From Clostridia bacterium (GTDB lineage: Bacteria; Bacillota; Clostridia; Peptostreptococcales; Acidaminobacteraceae), in contig JAGYOH010000011.1 of NCBI GenBank assembly GCA_018399635.1, positions 38,958 to 102,957 on the forward strand: a stretch of DNA of 64,000 bases. Direction: 5' to 3'. Positions 54,680 to 63,031 of the stretch are shown here, piece by piece (positions within the stretch are counted from its first letter, which is position 1; each line of letters starts with the position of its first letter). Under the pieces are notes generated by a model. It saw only the letters and a program-made list of their open reading frames with translations, was not told where the DNA came from and searched no databases. The translations under genes and the position numbers were made by a program.

Positions 54680-56212
54680 GTGTCCGGCAAAAAGACAGTC
54701 AACACGGTATTGCTTGTAATTTATCTTACCATATTTTCAAAAATTTTTGGTCTGATCCGGGATATCATCATCGGTGCCCGATTTGGGACCGGCCTTGAAA
54801 GTGATGCATATTTTGCGGCCTATCGCATGAGCGTCACCCTGTTTTTATCCATGGGCACCGCCATCACCGCCATCACCATCCCCCTGGTGGTCAACCATCT
54901 CAAGGGGGACTATGAGGGACTGGTCAATCGGCTCATGACCCTTTTCATTCTCATTACCGGGGTGCTGGTGGGACTGGGAGAGGTCTTCGCCCCCCTTTTC
55001 ACCTCCTGGATCGCCGTCGGATTCGAGGGAGAAAAGCTGGCCTTGACCGTGACCCTGGTGAGGATTCTCCTGCCGGTCTTGATGGTGATTCCCCTGGTCT
55101 ATCTCCTGATATCGGTGCTTCAGGCAAAGGAAAGATTCGTGATCACCTCCCTGGTGAGTCTGCCCCACAATCTGATCATCGTCCTGTATCTGCTTTTGTT
55201 CACCTGGGCCTTCGGCATCAAGGGGCTGGCCGCGGCTTCTCTTCTGGGCTGGCTCGGCCAATTGGCCTTTCTGGGCTATGGGGTGAAGCGACAGGGATTC
55301 AAGTTCGGGCTGTCACGCCATGGATTTCAAAGTGAAATCAAGGACTACTTCAGGGGAATTCTTCCGGTGCTCATGGCTTCCGGCGTCTACAGCGTCAACG
55401 TGCTGGTGGATTCCGCCATTGCCTCCACCCTGGCAGAAGGTCATCTTGCCGCCCTCAATTTTGCCAACATCGCCTACACCGCCCTGGCCACGACTCTGAT
55501 TTTCGGCATCAGCGCGGTCCTGTTTCCCGGATTCTCAGAACTGGCCCTCAGGGGAGAAATGACCGCCCTGGGCAAGGGAGTGGGAGATGCCGTCAAGGTG
55601 ATGGTGTTTGTCTTCGTTCCCGTGATTTTCGGCATTCTCAGCATCAACCGGGAGCTGGTTTCCCTCATCTACGAGCGGGGCAGCTTCGACCTCATGAGCG
55701 TGACCCTCACCTCCGGGGCCCTGGGTTTTTATACCCTGGGCATCCTGGGCTTCTCCTTTCAGGAAATCGGCGCCAAGGTCTTCTACGCCCTGAAGGATAC
55801 CAGGACCCCCTTCATTTTCAGCGGACTCAGCATCCTGGTCAATATCGTTCTGGATCTGGTCCTGGTTGGATTCATGGGCATCAGGGGACTGGCCCTTGCC
55901 ACCTCCCTGGCGGTCACCCTCAACGGGGGGATCCTTCTGTTTCTGGCGAAGAGGAAAATCGGCGCCCTGGGGACCAAGGGTCTTCTGATCAGGTTCATCA
56001 AGATCGTCATCAGCAGCGGTGGCATGGCCATGGGGGTGGTGGCCTTCTTGAACTGGTTCAATGAATACGCCCTCTGGCTCAGGTTGCCGGCGGGGATACT
56101 CCTGGGCCTTGTGATTTATGTGATCGCCGGTAGAATTCTCGGCATCGAAGAGATCGAATACATGAGGAAAGAAATCATCGGAGGGCTGAAAAAGAGCCCT
56201 CACAGGAGTTGA
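54680..56212 (+). CDS. murJ: Lipid II flippase MurJ
   Basis: This is a MOP-superfamily membrane protein of about 510 residues with some 14 hydrophobic helices; the first carries the conserved SKIFGLIRDIIIGARFG motif. It flips undecaprenyl-linked peptidoglycan precursor outward. GTG 54680 has GGGGAG four bases upstream, whereas ATG 54668 has no ribosome site; both are in frame. The 3' end holds two tandem hairpins without T runs (56181-56201 and 56208-56227). Confidence 0.92.
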   Translation: MSGKKTVNTVLLVIYLTIFSKIFGLIRDIIIGARFGTGLESDAYFAAYRMSVTLFLSMGTAITAITIPLVVNHLKGDYEGLVNRLMTLFILITGVLVGLGEVFAPLFTSWIAVGFEGEKLALTVTLVRILLPVLMVIPLVYLLISVLQAKERFVITSLVSLPHNLIIVLYLLLFTWAFGIKGLAAASLLGWLGQLAFLGYGVKRQGFKFGLSRHGFQSEIKDYFRGILPVLMASGVYSVNVLVDSAIASTLAEGHLAALNFANIAYTALATTLIFGISAVLFPGFSELALRGEMTALGKGVGDAVKVMVFVFVPVIFGILSINRELVSLIYERGSFDLMSVTLTSGALGFYTLGILGFSFQEIGAKVFYALKDTRTPFIFSGLSILVNIVLDLVLVGFMGIRGLALATSLAVTLNGGILLFLAKRKIGALGTKGLLIRFIKIVISSGGMAMGVVAFLNWFNEYALWLRLPAGILLGLVIYVIAGRILGIEEIEYMRKEIIGGLKKSPHRS

Positions 56213-56263
56213 GGAGGTTTCCTCAACCACCGAAACCGTGATAAACTGTTAAAGGGGGATCAT

Positions 56264-57412
56264 ATGGCACAGGATATTCGGGTACTCCACCTCATCAGCG
56301 GAGGGGATACCGGTGGTGCAAAAACCCATGTCATCAGCCTGGTCAAGGGGCTCAATCAAAGGATCGACACGAGACTGATTACTCTGATGGCCTCGGATTT
56401 CACAGAGGATGCCAGGGCCCTTGACTTGCCGGTGACGCTGCTGAACCAGAAGAACCGCTTCGACCTCACCATCGTGAAGAAGCTCAAGGCGATTCTCCGG
56501 GAGGAAAACATCAATATCATCCACACCCACGGGGCGCGGGCGAATTTCATTGCCACCTTTCTGAAAAAGGATTTCCCCCGCCTGCCCATCGTCACCACCA
56601 TCCACAGCGACTATCTCCTGGATGACTATCGGGGAGGACCCGTGGTTTCCTGGTTTTTCAGAAAAATCAACTATCGGGCCCTGAGGAGCATCGATTACTA
56701 TATCGGGGTCTCCGATGCCTTCAAGGACATGATGATCAAAAGGGGATTCGGGGATGAAAACCGGGTTTTCAGCGTCTACAACGGGGTGGATTTTGCTCTC
56801 AAGGATCTGGTCACTCTGGACAAGACGGAATTCTTGAGACAGCACGGTATTGAAGACCGGCCCCAGCTGGTCTACGTGGGCATCATGGGTCGGCTGGATC
56901 CGGTGAAAAACCATCATCTTTTCCTTGAAACCGCCAAGGAGGCGTATCAGCAGCGACAGAACCTGAGGTTTCTGATCGCCGGTGAGGGCGGTCTGGAATC
57001 GGAGCTCAGACAGGAGGCCAGGGCCCTCGGCCTCGAGAAGGTGGTCGGCTTTCTGGGATTCCTGAACCAACCCAATGATTTTTACAACGCCATCGATATC
57101 AATGTGATGACCTCGAAGAGCGAATCCTTTCCCTATGCCATGCTCGAGGGTGCCAGACTCAAAAAGCCCCTTGTCACCACTGACGTGGGAGGGCTGGGCC
57201 GGGTGATCCGCTCCGGAGAGACGGGTTATCTTGTCAAGGAGGCCTCGGCCAGGGCCCTGAGCCTGGGGGTGGTGGATCTGGCGGATCATCCCGACAAGAG
57301 GCAAAGGATGGGGGAAAACCTCTATCAGGTGGTCAAGGAAAATTTCTCCCTGGAAGGCTTCATTCAGGGTCATATCAAAATTTATGAAAAATTGCTGGAG
57401 GAAAATCAATGA
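56264..57412 (+). CDS. GT4-family glycosyltransferase
   Basis: The 382-residue product has a GT-B fold. The N-terminal half has SGGDTGGAKTHVISLVKGL and HTHGARANF; the C-terminal half has GRLDPVKNHHLF, AGEGGLESEL and KSESFPYAMLEGARL, the donor-binding EX7E-type region. Donor and acceptor are unknown. Its stop overlaps the DUF4330 start (ATGA), and it leads a block that ends in csaB, so a cell-wall polysaccharide acceptor is likely. AAAGGGGG precedes the ATG. Confidence 0.93.
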   Translation: MAQDIRVLHLISGGDTGGAKTHVISLVKGLNQRIDTRLITLMASDFTEDARALDLPVTLLNQKNRFDLTIVKKLKAILREENINIIHTHGARANFIATFLKKDFPRLPIVTTIHSDYLLDDYRGGPVVSWFFRKINYRALRSIDYYIGVSDAFKDMMIKRGFGDENRVFSVYNGVDFALKDLVTLDKTEFLRQHGIEDRPQLVYVGIMGRLDPVKNHHLFLETAKEAYQQRQNLRFLIAGEGGLESELRQEARALGLEKVVGFLGFLNQPNDFYNAIDINVMTSKSESFPYAMLEGARLKKPLVTTDVGGLGRVIRSGETGYLVKEASARALSLGVVDLADHPDKRQRMGENLYQVVKENFSLEGFIQGHIKIYEKLLEENQ

Positions 57413-57903
57413 AAATAGTCGACGATAAGGGAAAGTTCTTCGGTATCATCAATCTTTTTGATCTCCTGGTCCTGATCATTCTGGTCATGGGACTGGTTTT
57501 CGTGGCTTCAAGGATCAACTTCAACCAATCCGAGGAGGTCATCGACCATCCTCAAATCGAAGTCACCTTTTTGCTGGAGGAGGTTCGTTTTGAAACGGTG
57601 GAATCCGTCGTGGTGGGGGATCGGCTGTATGAATTCGATACCAATCTGGTCTTCGGTGAAATCATTGATTTCTCCTATGAGCCTCATGTGGAGTATGTGC
57701 CCACGGAGTCCGGAGAAATGCTCAAGGTGGAGAATCCCGATCGCTACGATGTCTTCATCAAATTGAAATCCGAAGCGGTGGAGGGTCCCTTCAACGTTTC
57801 CATCGCCACCAAGCGGGTGGCAGTCGGGCGCAATCTGGTTCTGGTGGGGCGGTACACCGCCTTTGAGGGACTGGTGGTCAGAATGGTGGACATGGATGAT
57901 TAG
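57409..57903 (+). CDS. DUF4330-family membrane protein
   Basis: The 164-residue product starts with KIVDDKGKFFGIINLFDLL, one membrane helix (about 15-36), and an extracytoplasmic beta-rich domain of about 120 residues. This matches the uncharacterised DUF4330 family, which is often found beside csaB and polysaccharide polymerases. It is coupled to genes on both sides (overlaps of four and eight bases). A scaffolding or export role in wall-polymer assembly is only inference. Confidence 0.8.
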   Translation: MKIVDDKGKFFGIINLFDLLVLIILVMGLVFVASRINFNQSEEVIDHPQIEVTFLLEEVRFETVESVVVGDRLYEFDTNLVFGEIIDFSYEPHVEYVPTESGEMLKVENPDRYDVFIKLKSEAVEGPFNVSIATKRVAVGRNLVLVGRYTAFEGLVVRMVDMDD

Positions 57904-58228
57904 AGAGAGCTTGACTTACCGGATTTTCGACACCTTGAGGGGGGTGTATCTGGCTTCCTTTACCCTTGGTCTGTTGAATGAGCTGGTCTCAAGCCTGAAG
58001 AAGGGCTTCTTGAACAGTGGTGTCCTCAGGGTCCTGGACCTGCCTGTGCCGAGGCGGAAAAGAGGCTGCTCACGATTGATAAAGGCTGTCGGGGACCACT
58101 ACGCTCAAAGCCTCCTCGTGAAAATCCTGGGAGGCCTTGAAAAGGGTCTGGAGGAAAGCTATACCAGGAGCCTGTTTTATCGTGATCTGGTGGAGGGGGA
58201 GCGGGTGAATGAAGAGAAACCTTTATAA
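57896..58228 (+). CDS. Small protein of unknown function in the csaB cluster
   Basis: The 110-residue product starts MIRESLTYRIFDTLRGVYLA and is mildly hydrophobic in its first third, then basic (VPRRKRG), with a mixed helical C-terminal half. It has no clear membrane segment and no known motif. ATG 57896 overlaps the DUF4330 stop and has GGTGG upstream. Its last 20 bases overlap the O-antigen-ligase-like gene. Tight coupling on both sides makes it a real gene tied to polymer assembly, probably at the membrane face. Confidence 0.7.
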   Translation: MIRESLTYRIFDTLRGVYLASFTLGLLNELVSSLKKGFLNSGVLRVLDLPVPRRKRGCSRLIKAVGDHYAQSLLVKILGGLEKGLEESYTRSLFYRDLVEGERVNEEKPL

Positions 58229-59393
58229 GGCGGGAATTTTCATCACGGCACTGGGACTGCCCTACCTTCAGTTTCGCTACCTGGCTCTGATGCAGATCGG
58301 GTTTTTCGCCCTTTATCTGGTGGAAAAATTCGCAGTGGGTGAGACTGTCAAGCCTCAGAGGGCGGATTACCCCCTGGCCGCCTTTTATCTTTTCATGGTC
58401 CTTGCCACGATATTTTCACAGACCCCCGGTCTGAGTGCCGTTCTTCTGGTCTACTATACCGTGGGAATCAGTTTTTATATCATTGTTTCACGGGAGTTCA
58501 ACCGGGATGACTTTGTGCTTTTAGGGCTTTTTCTGATTTTCTCCGCCAGCCTGGCCTCTTTGATCGGAATCGCCCAGTACCTTGGCGGGGACCTGGGCCA
58601 GGCGGCCTGGCTGGACATGCAGGCCAACCCCGATATCAAGGCCAGAGCCTATTCGGTTTTCATGAATCCCAATGTCCTGGGGGAATACCTCCTGGTGGCC
58701 CTGATTTACAACCTGGCCCTGATTCTGACTTCAAAGAGCCTGGCAAGGGGAGCTCTATTGGCCATCCCCTTTGGAATCAATCTTCTGACCCTGCTGCTCA
58801 CCTTTTCCAGGGGGGCCTGGGGAGGCTTCGCCTTTGCTTTAATCGTGTTTCTGCTGGCCTATGACTACCGGTATCTCCCGGTCCTGGCCCTCCTGGGGGG
58901 GATCAGCCTGTTCCTGCTGCCGGAGGTTTTCATGCAGCGACTGCTGACCATTTTCACGAGTTCGGGGGATTCCTCCACCTCCTACCGGGGGATGATCTAC
59001 TTCGGGACCGAGCATATGCTCCAGGACTACTGGCCTTTTGGAACGGGTCTGGGATACGGTTCCTTCATCGAGGTGTATTCCCTTTATCGGGTGGAAGAAA
59101 TCTACGGTGCCCACGCCCATAATATTTTCCTGGAAATCCTGGTGGAAACCGGTGTTTTCGGGCTCATCACATTTCTGTATTTCATGTTCAAGACGGGGGT
59201 CCGGGGAATCAAGACGATTCTGCTTTCAAAGGGGACGATGGAGGGTATGATGGCCGTGACGGGAATCGCCGCTCTGGCGGGTCTTTTTCTCCACGGCCTG
59301 GTGGAAAATATTTTCTTTGATATCCGTATTGTGACTCTGGTCTGGATCCTCTTTGGATTTGCGACGGGGTCGATGAAGGTGGTGAAGTCATGA
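58209..59393 (+). CDS. O-antigen ligase/polymerase-like membrane protein (Wzy_C)
   Basis: The 394-residue product has about ten membrane helices and a large extracytoplasmic loop around residues 250-305 containing the conserved GTGLGYGSF and AHNIFLEILVETG segments of the Wzy/WaaL family. It should polymerise or transfer a lipid-linked polysaccharide outside the membrane. GGAGGGGGAG precedes the ATG. csaB starts at its stop codon (ATGA). Confidence 0.9.
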   Translation: MKRNLYKAGIFITALGLPYLQFRYLALMQIGFFALYLVEKFAVGETVKPQRADYPLAAFYLFMVLATIFSQTPGLSAVLLVYYTVGISFYIIVSREFNRDDFVLLGLFLIFSASLASLIGIAQYLGGDLGQAAWLDMQANPDIKARAYSVFMNPNVLGEYLLVALIYNLALILTSKSLARGALLAIPFGINLLTLLLTFSRGAWGGFAFALIVFLLAYDYRYLPVLALLGGISLFLLPEVFMQRLLTIFTSSGDSSTSYRGMIYFGTEHMLQDYWPFGTGLGYGSFIEVYSLYRVEEIYGAHAHNIFLEILVETGVFGLITFLYFMFKTGVRGIKTILLSKGTMEGMMAVTGIAALAGLFLHGLVENIFFDIRIVTLVWILFGFATGSMKVVKS

Positions 59394-60430
59394 AGGTACT
59401 CATCGTCGGCTACTACGGTTCCGACAATATCGGGGACGAGGTTCTCCTCGCCCAGGTGGTCCGCATTGTCAGAAGCATTTCTCCGGAGGCCCGGATTCAA
59501 GCCATTTCCTATCGGGGGGAAGAGACCCGAAGACTCCACGGCATTCAAACCGTAGGTCGGAACAAGTATTTCAAGATTCTCAAGGCCATCCGGGAAAGTG
59601 ACCTGGTCATCGGCGGCGGCGGATCCATCCTTCAGAATGTCACCTCCCAGAGGTCCCTGGTGTATTATCTGGCGGTGTTTTACTCGGGGATCCTCATGAG
59701 GAAAAAGGTGGTGCTTCTGGGCAACGGCTTCGGTCCCGTGATGGGGAGATTTTCCAGCTGGCTGACGCGGACGGTGCTGAGTGGCCTGGACCACTTCGTG
59801 GCCAGGGATCCGGATACGGTGAACCGGCTCAAGTCCCTGGGAGTCAACTGTCCCGTCACCCTGGGAGCCGACCTGGCCTATTACGGCTACCGGCCCAGGG
59901 AAGCCGGGGAAAGTCGCCGGGTCCTGATCAATCTTCGCCCCTGGCCGGAGTCCCGGGGCCTGGTCGACGCGGTGACAGGTCTGGGCCGGTATCTGTTGGA
60001 CAGGGGCTATGAGTTGTTTTTTTTGTCGATGCAGGAGGGCAAGGATGATGTCGTCCTCAGGGAAGTCATGGCGGGCCTTGAGACGGAGATTCCCTTTGTC
60101 GACAACAGCATCGGGACCTTCATCGAAGGACAGGAAACCTATTTCGCCATGGTGGGCATGAGACTGCACGCCCTGATCTGGGCGGGGATCAAGGACATTC
60201 CCTTTGTCAGCATTCCCTATGACCCCAAAATCAACGCCTACACCCAGATGTCCCGGCAGGGCAGTGGCGGCGAGGTTGAATCCGTCACTGAAGAAGGACT
60301 CGTCGAGGCTTTTGAGACCCTCTGCAGGGACCGGGACTCGAGGCGAAGGGCTTTGGTGGCGGCCAACGAGACCATCGCCCGGGAATCTGAAAAGAACCGG
60401 GAGGTCTTAAGGGCGGTGATCCAGGAGTGA
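59390..60430 (+). CDS. csaB: Polysaccharide pyruvyl transferase CsaB
   Basis: CsaB adds a pyruvyl ketal to the secondary cell-wall polymer, the group bound by SLH domains of S-layer proteins. The 346-residue product has the N-terminal GYYGSDNIGDEVLL, the central GGGGSILQN, and VGMRLHALIWAG near the end, all family hallmarks. It implies a pyruvylated wall polymer and SLH-anchored surface proteins in this organism; none of the latter lies in the window. Confidence 0.95.
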   Translation: MKVLIVGYYGSDNIGDEVLLAQVVRIVRSISPEARIQAISYRGEETRRLHGIQTVGRNKYFKILKAIRESDLVIGGGGSILQNVTSQRSLVYYLAVFYSGILMRKKVVLLGNGFGPVMGRFSSWLTRTVLSGLDHFVARDPDTVNRLKSLGVNCPVTLGADLAYYGYRPREAGESRRVLINLRPWPESRGLVDAVTGLGRYLLDRGYELFFLSMQEGKDDVVLREVMAGLETEIPFVDNSIGTFIEGQETYFAMVGMRLHALIWAGIKDIPFVSIPYDPKINAYTQMSRQGSGGEVESVTEEGLVEAFETLCRDRDSRRRALVAANETIARESEKNREVLRAVIQE

Positions 60431-60435
60431 AGCCG

Positions 60436-60873
60436 ATGGAATCCGTCACAGTGATTCATCCCCGATACGCTGAAACCGACCAGATGGGAGTCGTTTATCA
60501 CGGCAACTACATTACCTGGTTCGAGGTGGCCAGGTCGGACTTTTTCAAGGCCTTGGGTTATTCCTACAGGCGATTGGAAAGCGAGGGTGTGATTCTCCCG
60601 GTCATCGAGGTGGGTTGTGAGTATTTCAAGCCGGCCCTCTATGATGAACCGGTAGAGATCAAAACCACCGTCAAGCTCTTCAAGGGGGTCCGCTTCGGCC
60701 TGTCCTACCGGGTCTATGAAAAGGCGTCGGGAGAACTGCTGGCCCGGGGATTCAGTCATCATGCCTTTACCGACAAGGATTTGAAGCCGGTCAACATCAA
60801 AAAAATCAATCCAGTAGTCCATCAAATCATTCTAAAAGCAATGGAGGCCAGACAATGGAAAAAAGACGATTAG
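60436..60873 (+). CDS. Acyl-CoA thioesterase, YbgC/FcbC family
   Basis: This 145-residue hotdog-fold thioesterase has the catalytic region RYAETDQMGVVYHGNY with D15. The acyl substrate is unknown. ATG 60436 is chosen because GGAGTGA overlaps and rules out the GTG three codons before. It overlaps the following reductase gene by 19 bases. Confidence 0.93.
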   Translation: MESVTVIHPRYAETDQMGVVYHGNYITWFEVARSDFFKALGYSYRRLESEGVILPVIEVGCEYFKPALYDEPVEIKTTVKLFKGVRFGLSYRVYEKASGELLARGFSHHAFTDKDLKPVNIKKINPVVHQIILKAMEARQWKKDD

Positions 60874-61862
60874 GAAAAACCGGGATGATGGTGTCCCTTT
60901 TGGGTTTAGGAGGCATCCCCCTGCAACGGGTGTCCCAGGAGGAGGCCGATGCCATCATCAAAAGAGCCCATGAACTCGGCATCAATTTCATCGATACCGC
61001 CAGGGCCTACAGTGTCAGTGAAACCCTCATCGGCAACGCCCTTGAAAGCCTGGGTCTCAGGGATGAGTTCTTCATCGCCTCGAAATCCATGCACCGGATC
61101 TACTCCGCCATGAAAAGCGAGATTGAAACCAGCCTCAGGGATTTGAAGACCGACCACATTGATCTTTATCAGATTCATTTGATCAAGACCCGCAAGGACT
61201 ATGACACGGTGATGTCGGAGGATGGTGCCTATCGCGCCCTTCTAGAAGCCAAGGCCGAGGGCAGGATCCGTCATATCGGCATTACCGGCCATGATGCCAG
61301 GCTCATTGAAAGTCTCATCGATCCGGAATTTTTCGACACTGTCCAGTTTCCCTACAATCCCGTGGAACCTCAAGGAGAGCCGGTATTTCAAAAGGCGGTC
61401 AAAAACGACATGGGGACCATCGTCATGAAACCGGTAGCCGGAGGCGCCATCACCGATGTGCCCTCGAGCCTGAAATGGATCGGGGAAAACAAAGACGTGT
61501 CTTTGATGATTCCCGGCATGGACTCCGTGGCCCAGGTCGAGGAGAATGTCCGGGCTCTTGAAACGCCTCTCAGTGATGACAAACGAGGGGAACTCGAAGC
61601 CTTTTCCAAGGAACTCGGAACGGAATTCTGCCGCAGGTGCGGTTATTGCCTCCCCTGTCCCATGGGCATCGATATCCCCACCATGTTTCTTTTCGAAGGC
61701 TATCTCAAGCGGTATAACCTTGAGGAATGGTCCAAGGAAAGGTATGAAAGCGTGGAGAACAAGGCTTCGGCCTGCATCAAGTGCGGGATCTGTGAAAGCC
61801 GGTGTCCTTACGATCTGCCCATCATCAAACTGATGAAGCGGGTGGCTGACACCTTTGAATAA
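60855..61862 (+). CDS. Aldo-keto reductase with C-terminal ferredoxin domain
   Basis: The 335-residue product has an aldo-keto reductase barrel with D47, Y52, K77 and a conserved QIH. It ends in a dicluster-like ferredoxin tail with CRRCGYCLPCPMG and CIKCGICESRCP, eight or more cysteines for [4Fe-4S] clusters. The tail suggests electron exchange with ferredoxin. The natural substrate is unknown. GGAGG lies seven bases before the ATG. Confidence 0.94.
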   Translation: MEKRRLGKTGMMVSLLGLGGIPLQRVSQEEADAIIKRAHELGINFIDTARAYSVSETLIGNALESLGLRDEFFIASKSMHRIYSAMKSEIETSLRDLKTDHIDLYQIHLIKTRKDYDTVMSEDGAYRALLEAKAEGRIRHIGITGHDARLIESLIDPEFFDTVQFPYNPVEPQGEPVFQKAVKNDMGTIVMKPVAGGAITDVPSSLKWIGENKDVSLMIPGMDSVAQVEENVRALETPLSDDKRGELEAFSKELGTEFCRRCGYCLPCPMGIDIPTMFLFEGYLKRYNLEEWSKERYESVENKASACIKCGICESRCPYDLPIIKLMKRVADTFE

Positions 61863-61891
61863 CTTGCGGCCACCAAAGGAGCTGGCGTGAC

Positions 61892-63007
61892 ATGAAGAAA
61901 AAAATCCTGTACATTCTTCCCTGGCTGAATACCGGAGGTGCTGAAAAGCTGGTGGTGGATTATGCCTTGAACTTCGACTCCGAGGCCTATGAAGTCATGG
62001 TACTGAGTGTTTTCGGCCGCCACGAGACCATTTTTGAAAAAAAACTGGAGGAAAAGGGGATCAGGCTGATCTTCATCAATCATCAGAAGTGGCGGGGGGA
62101 AAGCCGCCTGTCACCTCTGATGAGAATCTACCAGAAGATCTACATCGCCCTCAAGGTCAAGCATATCGTTGAGGAAATCAAGCCGGACATCATTCACTCC
62201 CACCTGCATGTCACCCAGTTTCTCCTCGGCATCAATCCACAGCGTCTTCAGGTGAAACTCTTTCACACCATTCATTCTCATCCTGACATCATTGAAAGAG
62301 GCCTCAATAAATGGGCCGGAAGAAGGTGCTACAGGAAAAAGGGCATGGTACCCATCGTCCTTCACAAAGGGATGATCCAGGAGGTGAGAAACTACTACGG
62401 CATCCATACGGTGCTGGTGGTGAAAAACGGCATCGATCTCGAAAGTTTCAAGCGTGCCAAAGACCGCAGGGCGGAAAACAGAAAAGCCCTCGGTTTTGAC
62501 GAGGGCGAAATGATCATTGGTCATATCGGTCGGTTCAAGGTGGAAAAGAATCACGCCATGATCGTTGAAATCTTCCACGAGGTGTCAAAGGCCAATCCCA
62601 AGGCAAGACTTGTATTGATTGGTGAAGGGGAGCTCAGGGGTGAAATCGAAGCCCGGGTCAAGGAACTTGAAATAGATGACCAGGTGATTTTTTTGGGCGG
62701 CCGGGAGGATGTTCCTGAAATCCTCTCCACCTTTGACGTCTTCCTCTTTCCCTCCCTCTATGAGGCCCTGGGCATCGCTCTTGTAGAAGCCCAGGCGGCC
62801 GGTGTACCCTGTGTGGTCTCCCGGGCGATACCGAAGGAAGCCTACCTGACCCCCCATATCATCAGTCTTCCCATCGGAGTTTCCCTCAAGGACTGGCGGG
62901 ATGCGGTCCTGGGGGAAATCGAGAGTGGCGAGGTCTGCGATTCCCTTGAGAGTTATGACATTCATGAGGTGGTCAGGCATCTGGAAAAGATTTATTTTGG
63001 AAAATAA
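61892..63007 (+). CDS. GT4-family glycosyltransferase
   Basis: The 371-residue product has a GT-B fold, with LPWLNTGGAEKLVVDYAL at the N-terminus. In the C-terminal half, GHIGRFKVEKNH, IGEGELRGEI and PSLYEALGIALVEAQAAG include the EX7E motif. The sugar and acceptor are unknown; polysaccharide synthesis related to the csaB block is a fair guess. The gene has AAGGAG upstream and ends in a shared terminator with the GerMN gene. Confidence 0.93.
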   Translation: MKKKILYILPWLNTGGAEKLVVDYALNFDSEAYEVMVLSVFGRHETIFEKKLEEKGIRLIFINHQKWRGESRLSPLMRIYQKIYIALKVKHIVEEIKPDIIHSHLHVTQFLLGINPQRLQVKLFHTIHSHPDIIERGLNKWAGRRCYRKKGMVPIVLHKGMIQEVRNYYGIHTVLVVKNGIDLESFKRAKDRRAENRKALGFDEGEMIIGHIGRFKVEKNHAMIVEIFHEVSKANPKARLVLIGEGELRGEIEARVKELEIDDQVIFLGGREDVPEILSTFDVFLFPSLYEALGIALVEAQAAGVPCVVSRAIPKEAYLTPHIISLPIGVSLKDWRDAVLGEIESGEVCDSLESYDIHEVVRHLEKIYFGK

Positions 63008-63031
63008 AAAAGCCCATTCGCTGGGCTTTTA
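63007..63031. terminator. Bidirectional terminator at the end of the glycosyltransferase gene
   Basis: AGCCCA pairs with TGGGCT around a five-base loop, with A and T flanks extending the stem and serving both strands. Confidence 0.85.

Noticed and set aside
56249..57409. 386-codon minus-strand frame over the first GT4 gene
   Set aside because: Mirrors the sense gene almost end to end; composition unlike a protein of known family.
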